From Poronia punctata (taxonomy: Eukaryota; Ascomycota; Sordariomycetes; Xylariales; Xylariaceae), in contig MU401753.1 of NCBI GenBank assembly GCA_022579005.1, forward strand, positions 1 to 39,238: a DNA stretch of 39,238 nt, written 5' to 3'. The position numbers were made by a program, and so were the translations under genes. The notes under the pieces are model-generated. The model ran no database searches, was not told where the DNA came from, and worked only from the letters and a program-made list of their open reading frames with translations. Positions 34,414-39,238 of this stretch are shown here, one piece after another; the first letter of the stretch is position 1; each line of letters begins with the position of its first letter.

Positions 34414-37400
34414 ATTTATAAAAATATATTATAGTATTTTATAAAGTATATAATATATAAAAATATAAATTTAATTTATATATAATATATTATTTAAAGT
34501 TTTTAAATATAATTAATATATTAATTAAAAAACTATATATATAAAAACAATTAATAATTTTTAAACTATAAAATATTATTTATAAATATTTTAAAATAAA
34601 AAAAAGAATTACTAGTTTTAATATATAAATTTAAACTATATAAATAAATTAAACTAAATTAACTATAAACTATTAAATATTTATTAATAAAATTTAATAA
34701 TTATTATAGCTTTTAAATATAGTTTACTTTATTTAATATATATTATTTAAATTTTTTTTTTATAATTAGTTTATATATAATAAATTAAAATTAAAATATA
34801 TAATAATAAATATTATTTAAAGTAATTGTAATAAAACCTTAAATTAGCATTTAATTTTAATAAATATACTTAAAAAAAAAAGGTTAAATATAGCTATTTT
34901 TACTAGTATTATAGTTTAATATTAAATATAATAATATTTTTATTTAATATTATATATACTTAAAACTTTAAAATATAGTATATTTTATAATAATTACTTT
35001 ATATATAATATTATTATTATTATATTAAAAATTTAATAAGTATATATTAAATTTAATTTATAATAACTTAGAAATTTTTAAGTTAAGAGAATTGTATAGT
35101 GTTGCGTTTTAATTACGTTGTTACTTGTTTTTAAAAAAGCTTGTTTTTATAGTTTAAATTTAAGGGCAGTAGCTGCTGCTAACTTTTAAGCAATACTAAA
35201 AAGCTAGGTTTATTATTTTTTTTATTATTTATGCGCTTTTTATTGCTACCTGCTTTGTTTTTATTTTTACTTAATAATGCTAAATTTTTAAATATATTAG
35301 TATTAAAGCTATTAGTAAGCTTTAGTACTATAAAAAGACTACAATAAGCAAATATATTTAGTAATTTAAAAGCTGTAAAAAGTTTTTTAATATAGTTTTT
35401 ATTTTTAAGCAGTACTACGTTGTAGTTTTTATAGTTATTTTTACTTGCGTTTATTAGTTATTTTAATTTTTCTAAATATTTTTTAAAGCAAATTTAAGCT
35501 GTAATAGTTATAGTAGTACAAAATAACTTTAAGCTAAAATAAAATTAATTAAAAGTATATACTAGCTAAGCATAGCTTTATATGCGCTTTAAGTAAATAG
35601 TAGCAGCTTGCACTATAAAAACATTTTAAGTAAAAGTAGCAAGTTTTAGTTTTATACTTTTAACTTTTTTTTAAAAGTTATGCAAGTTTTTTAAAGTTTT
35701 TATTAAAAAATTAGTATATAATTAATATATAGCTAATAAGTTTTAAGCAAAGTAATAAACTAGTATTTAAATACTTATTAATAATATGCTTTTATATATT
35801 TAAACTAGTATAAAATGTTAGCTTTAAAAGCTATTATATATTAATAAGTTTTACTTTAATTAGTATAGCGCTTTAACTTATTTTTAAAGAACTAGATTAT
35901 AATAAAATTATTTGCTTGCTTATATTTGCTATACTTAGTTTAAATTTTTAAAACTTATTATAAAAACTATAACGTTTAAAATATAGCTAGTATGCTTTTT
36001 TTAGTTTTTTAACTGCTATATTATAGCTAGCTTAGTTGCTTTTTAAATAAAAAAAATACTTGTTTTAGCTTTTAAATTTATTTATATAAGTAATGCTAAA
36101 TGCTTAACTAAACAGTTAAAGCAGCAAAGCTAACTATAATTACGTTTTATTTTATTTAAAAGCTTTAATAATATACTTTTAAAGCTTTATTTAACTTTTA
36201 ATAATAGTAAAAAAAAGTTAACTAAAATTATGTTTTTTGCTATTATATAAGCTTTTTTATAATAGCTTTACATTAATTTAAGCTTTGTAAATAGCAAAAT
36301 GCTTTATAATATATAAGTACTTACTAAAATAGTAACTAACTTAATTTTTGTTAAATAACTTAAACATATTAGTAAAGTATAAAAACAGGGCTATAATTTA
36401 GCAAATATACTATATATATGTTTATATATTTAGTAAAAAGCAATAAGTATTAAAATAGTTTTATAATATTATATACTTTATAAGAGGTTTTTAAAGTAAC
36501 TATGCTTTAAAAAGTATAAAAACACTTAAGCTTTATTTTGTTTTTATACTAGTTACTAGATTTAAAAGTGTTTTTATTTTTAATTTTTTAGCAGTAATTA
36601 TATTTTGCTAAATTTTTTTAAACTTTCTTTAACGTTTAAGGCTTTTGCTAATAAAAACTATTAGTTTTTATATTTGCTATAATTAGTATATAATTAGTAT
36701 ATATTTAGTTAAAGTTTTAGCAATATATACTATTGTAATTAAATAAAATAGTTTTTTACAATTATTATCTTTTACTAGCTTATTTTTATTTTTAAAATAA
36801 AAATTTACGCTAATATAATTAAAAATGTTGCTTAGTATAAGTTATACTATATATAAAAAATAAAATAAATAAGTAATATTTATTTAGTAACTTTTAGCTT
36901 TAAAGTAATTATAAATTACTTTAGTTAAAAAGCTGCTACTATTATTAGCTATATACGTTTTTATAGCTAAGTATAACTTACGTTTTTTTAACGTAGTAAA
37001 AATAAGCTTTATACTAGCTTGCGCACTTTTAGTAAAGCAGTTATAAACGTTAATTAGTATACTTTGTTATTTTTAATCTTAGTTAATAAAATATATGCAA
37101 ACCTTTTAATAAGTATTTTTTATAATAAGGTTAGTTTATATATTAGCTATAACTAATATATATATATTTTAAACCTATATAAAAAAATGTTTTTTAATAA
37201 TTTTAGCAGTATATTTTAAAGTGTGCTTTTAAATAGTAAAAGCGCTAGGTTTTATTGTACTAAAGCTAAAATATTTAAGCATTTGTAAATACTTTAAATT
37301 TTTAATTAAATAAAATAACAAGTTTAGTAATGCTTACGCTTATACTTATAAAATATTATAAGTAAAAAGATTTAAGTTAAGCTATTAACTTAATTAGTAT

Positions 37401-39238
37401 AAAATTAGTATAATAGCTATATATAAAAAACTATATTTTTACGTAGACAACTTTTGCAAGTAAAAAATTCCTGGCCTTATATTGCTTTTGTTTTAAGCAC
37501 ATGTTGCTTTTTAAATGCTTTATTATTAAACTTATCCTAGTTATATAAAAAAATACTAAGTAGGTAATAGTTGTTTTGCACTGCTTATAAATAAGTTTTA
37601 GTATTTTAGTATTGTGCTTTGCTGCTTAAAAAAAACGGTCTTAGTATAAAATATTTTATTTTTTAAAAAGGTTTTATATTAACTTTATTTTTTATATTGC
37701 TTTATTATTTAATTTATAGTTAATATAAAATTTAGTAGTAATAAACTAGTTTATAAATATACTCTTTTTTTCTAATTTAAAAACATAATATAAAGTTATT
37801 ATTTAAAGTTCGCTTTTTAATAAAGGCTATAGTACATTATTGTTTTTAAATATAGTAAACGTAGGCAAATAGTTTAAATATTAAAGTTTATAGTTTAGTT
37901 TTTAGTTTAAAGTAAGTTATTAAGTAACTAGTAATAAACTAGGCTATTAAGTAACTAAAAATAAACTTAGTTAGTAAAAAAATAAACTTAGTTAGTAAGA
38001 AAGCAAAAGGCTAGCAAGATTAAGTTGTTAAGTAAATTAACTATTATTAATAAAGTTATCCTTATTGTTACTACTAACAAAAGCAGCTTTTATTTTTGCT
38101 TAAGTAAGTATTAGCTTTATATTAGCTATATTTATATATAACAATAAAAATAAAAGCAAAGGTAAAAAGTATAACTAAAAAGTAATGCTATATAATATGT
38201 TTTAATATCTTGCTTATTAAATAACTAAAAGGAAATAATTAGCGTTATAAAACATTGTAGCTAAACTTAAATATATAAAATATATTTTAAAGTAACTTAT
38301 ACGTTATATTTAAATAATATCTTTTTTTTTTTTTTATATTAACTATATTAACTACAAAACTAGCTTGTTATGTTTTTAAAATGCTGCTTGCTTTAAAGCC
38401 GTTATTGTTTACTTTAAGTTACTATAAATTAAATAATAAAGTTGTTTTTAGTCTTATATATTTTTTAAATACTACTTTTTATAGTAAAGTACTTAAAACG
38501 CTAAACGCTTAGTTATTAAGAACTTCTAAGTCCTATAAAATTATATTTTTTTTGCTTTAGTTACTACTTTTGCTTTTTAAAAAGTTTTGCTTAACGCTTA
38601 CTAACTAAAACCTAGCAAAGCGGATAGCAAAAAAAAGCAATATATATAGGCTTTAATTTACACTAGCTATTGCCTTTTTATAGCTAAAAAAAAGCATTTT
38701 AAAAAAAGCATTTTAAAAAAGTAAAAAAAAAGTAAATAAGTATAAAAAGCAAAAAGTAAGCAGCAAAACTAATTAGTACAAAATTAGTATATATGCTAAT
38801 AATAAAACAAAAGCAGTTGTTTTTTAAAATATTTGTTGTTTACAAAAAACAGTTAAACTATTAATTTTGCATAAGCTGTTTAAGCGTATAATTTATAAGA
38901 TTATAATAAATATTAATTTATTGCTGCAAATTTAATTTGCTATGCTAAAAGCTTTATAAAAAGCTATAAAAGCATATTTAACTAAGGTTTTTGCTTATAA
39001 GTAAATTTAAAGCAACTATATTTTAGCAATATAAATTATTAACTACTTAGCAAGCTTTAATTTATATGCTATTTATGCTAAAAAAGTTACTATAAATGTT
39101 TAAAACTTTAATTTATTAAAATTAATTAAAAAAAAAAGCAATGTATTTATAATATAAAATTAATATTTTTTAATATAAGGTTTAAATAAAAAAACATATT
39201 TTTATTTTATTTATAATATTATAATAGTTAAATATTTT

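Larger units (their letters stand above)
32520..39238. other. AT-rich, RIP-like block (right)
   Basis: About 6.7 kb with roughly 12-25% G+C in the lines I counted, running off the window. TAA and TAG stops are dense in all frames, and no gene is possible. I found no TCA or TGA trinucleotide on reading the whole block, whereas TGC/GCA and TGT/ACA occur throughout. Remaining TC is nearly always followed by T or C. The block contains a 27-bp tandem repeat, an 18-bp repeat and six dispersed AATTAGTA doublets. It is most likely ancient mobile DNA mutated by a RIP process and held as heterochromatin (inference). Confidence 0.8.

Noticed and set aside
32520..39238. AT block as mitochondrial DNA or an insertion of it
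   Set aside because: No mitochondrial gene, tRNA or long open frame is visible, TGA is absent altogether, and the graded border with nuclear DNA fits in-place mutation better.

Overview
The window looks like a nuclear segment of a filamentous ascomycete (Pezizomycotina, probably a Sordariomycete; the class is inference). The protein genes are split by short introns of 61-323 nt, mostly with GTAAGT-like donors and NAG acceptors, and some have CTAAC/CTGAC branch sites. The encoded families are typical of filamentous fungi, the intergenic spaces are long (1.4-3.2 kb), and two extremely AT-rich blocks have the look of repeat-induced C-to-T mutation. I rebuilt five genes with in-phase exon joins, and all five lie on the minus strand.

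Layout. 1-~1000: AT-rich block with no reading potential. ~1000-1900: transition with TAGGTACCTA-type motifs. ~1900-5260: GC-balanced DNA without a convincing gene, containing broken minus-strand reading segments that may be a decayed element. 5263-7095: membrane-anchored cytochrome P450 (2 exons). 8547-12118: P-type plasma-membrane H+-ATPase (7 exons, 1039 aa, including a 28-codon C-terminal exon). 15316-16828: short-chain dehydrogenase with a mitochondrial-type leader (4 exons, 358 aa). 19985-24963: very large disordered Ser/Arg/Pro-rich protein (2 exons, 1551 aa), tentatively Seg1/eisosome-like. 25493-25715: small Tc1/mariner-type MITE with matching terminal inverted repeats and TA duplications. 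27114-29281: conserved-looking single-pass membrane protein with a CxxC motif (2 exons, 645 aa). 29300-32270: gene-free. 32274-32515: a minisatellite whose GGGTACCC cores decay stepwise to AGGTACTT. ~32520-39238: second AT block.

How the parts relate. The five genes look like unrelated housekeeping or metabolic genes (proton pumping, a P450 oxidation, polyol/sugar-type redox, probable cell-cortex organisation, one unknown) rather than a biosynthetic cluster: no PKS, NRPS, terpene or transporter gene is present. The most unusual signal is in the AT blocks. On reading both I found no TCA or TGA trinucleotide, although ACA/TGT and GCA/TGC survive. In the left block every TpC and CpC is gone. The decay series at the edge of the right block follows the same order (the C before A is lost first, then the C before T). 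This suggests a C-to-T process with a strong 5'-pyrimidine requirement as well as the classical 3'-A preference.
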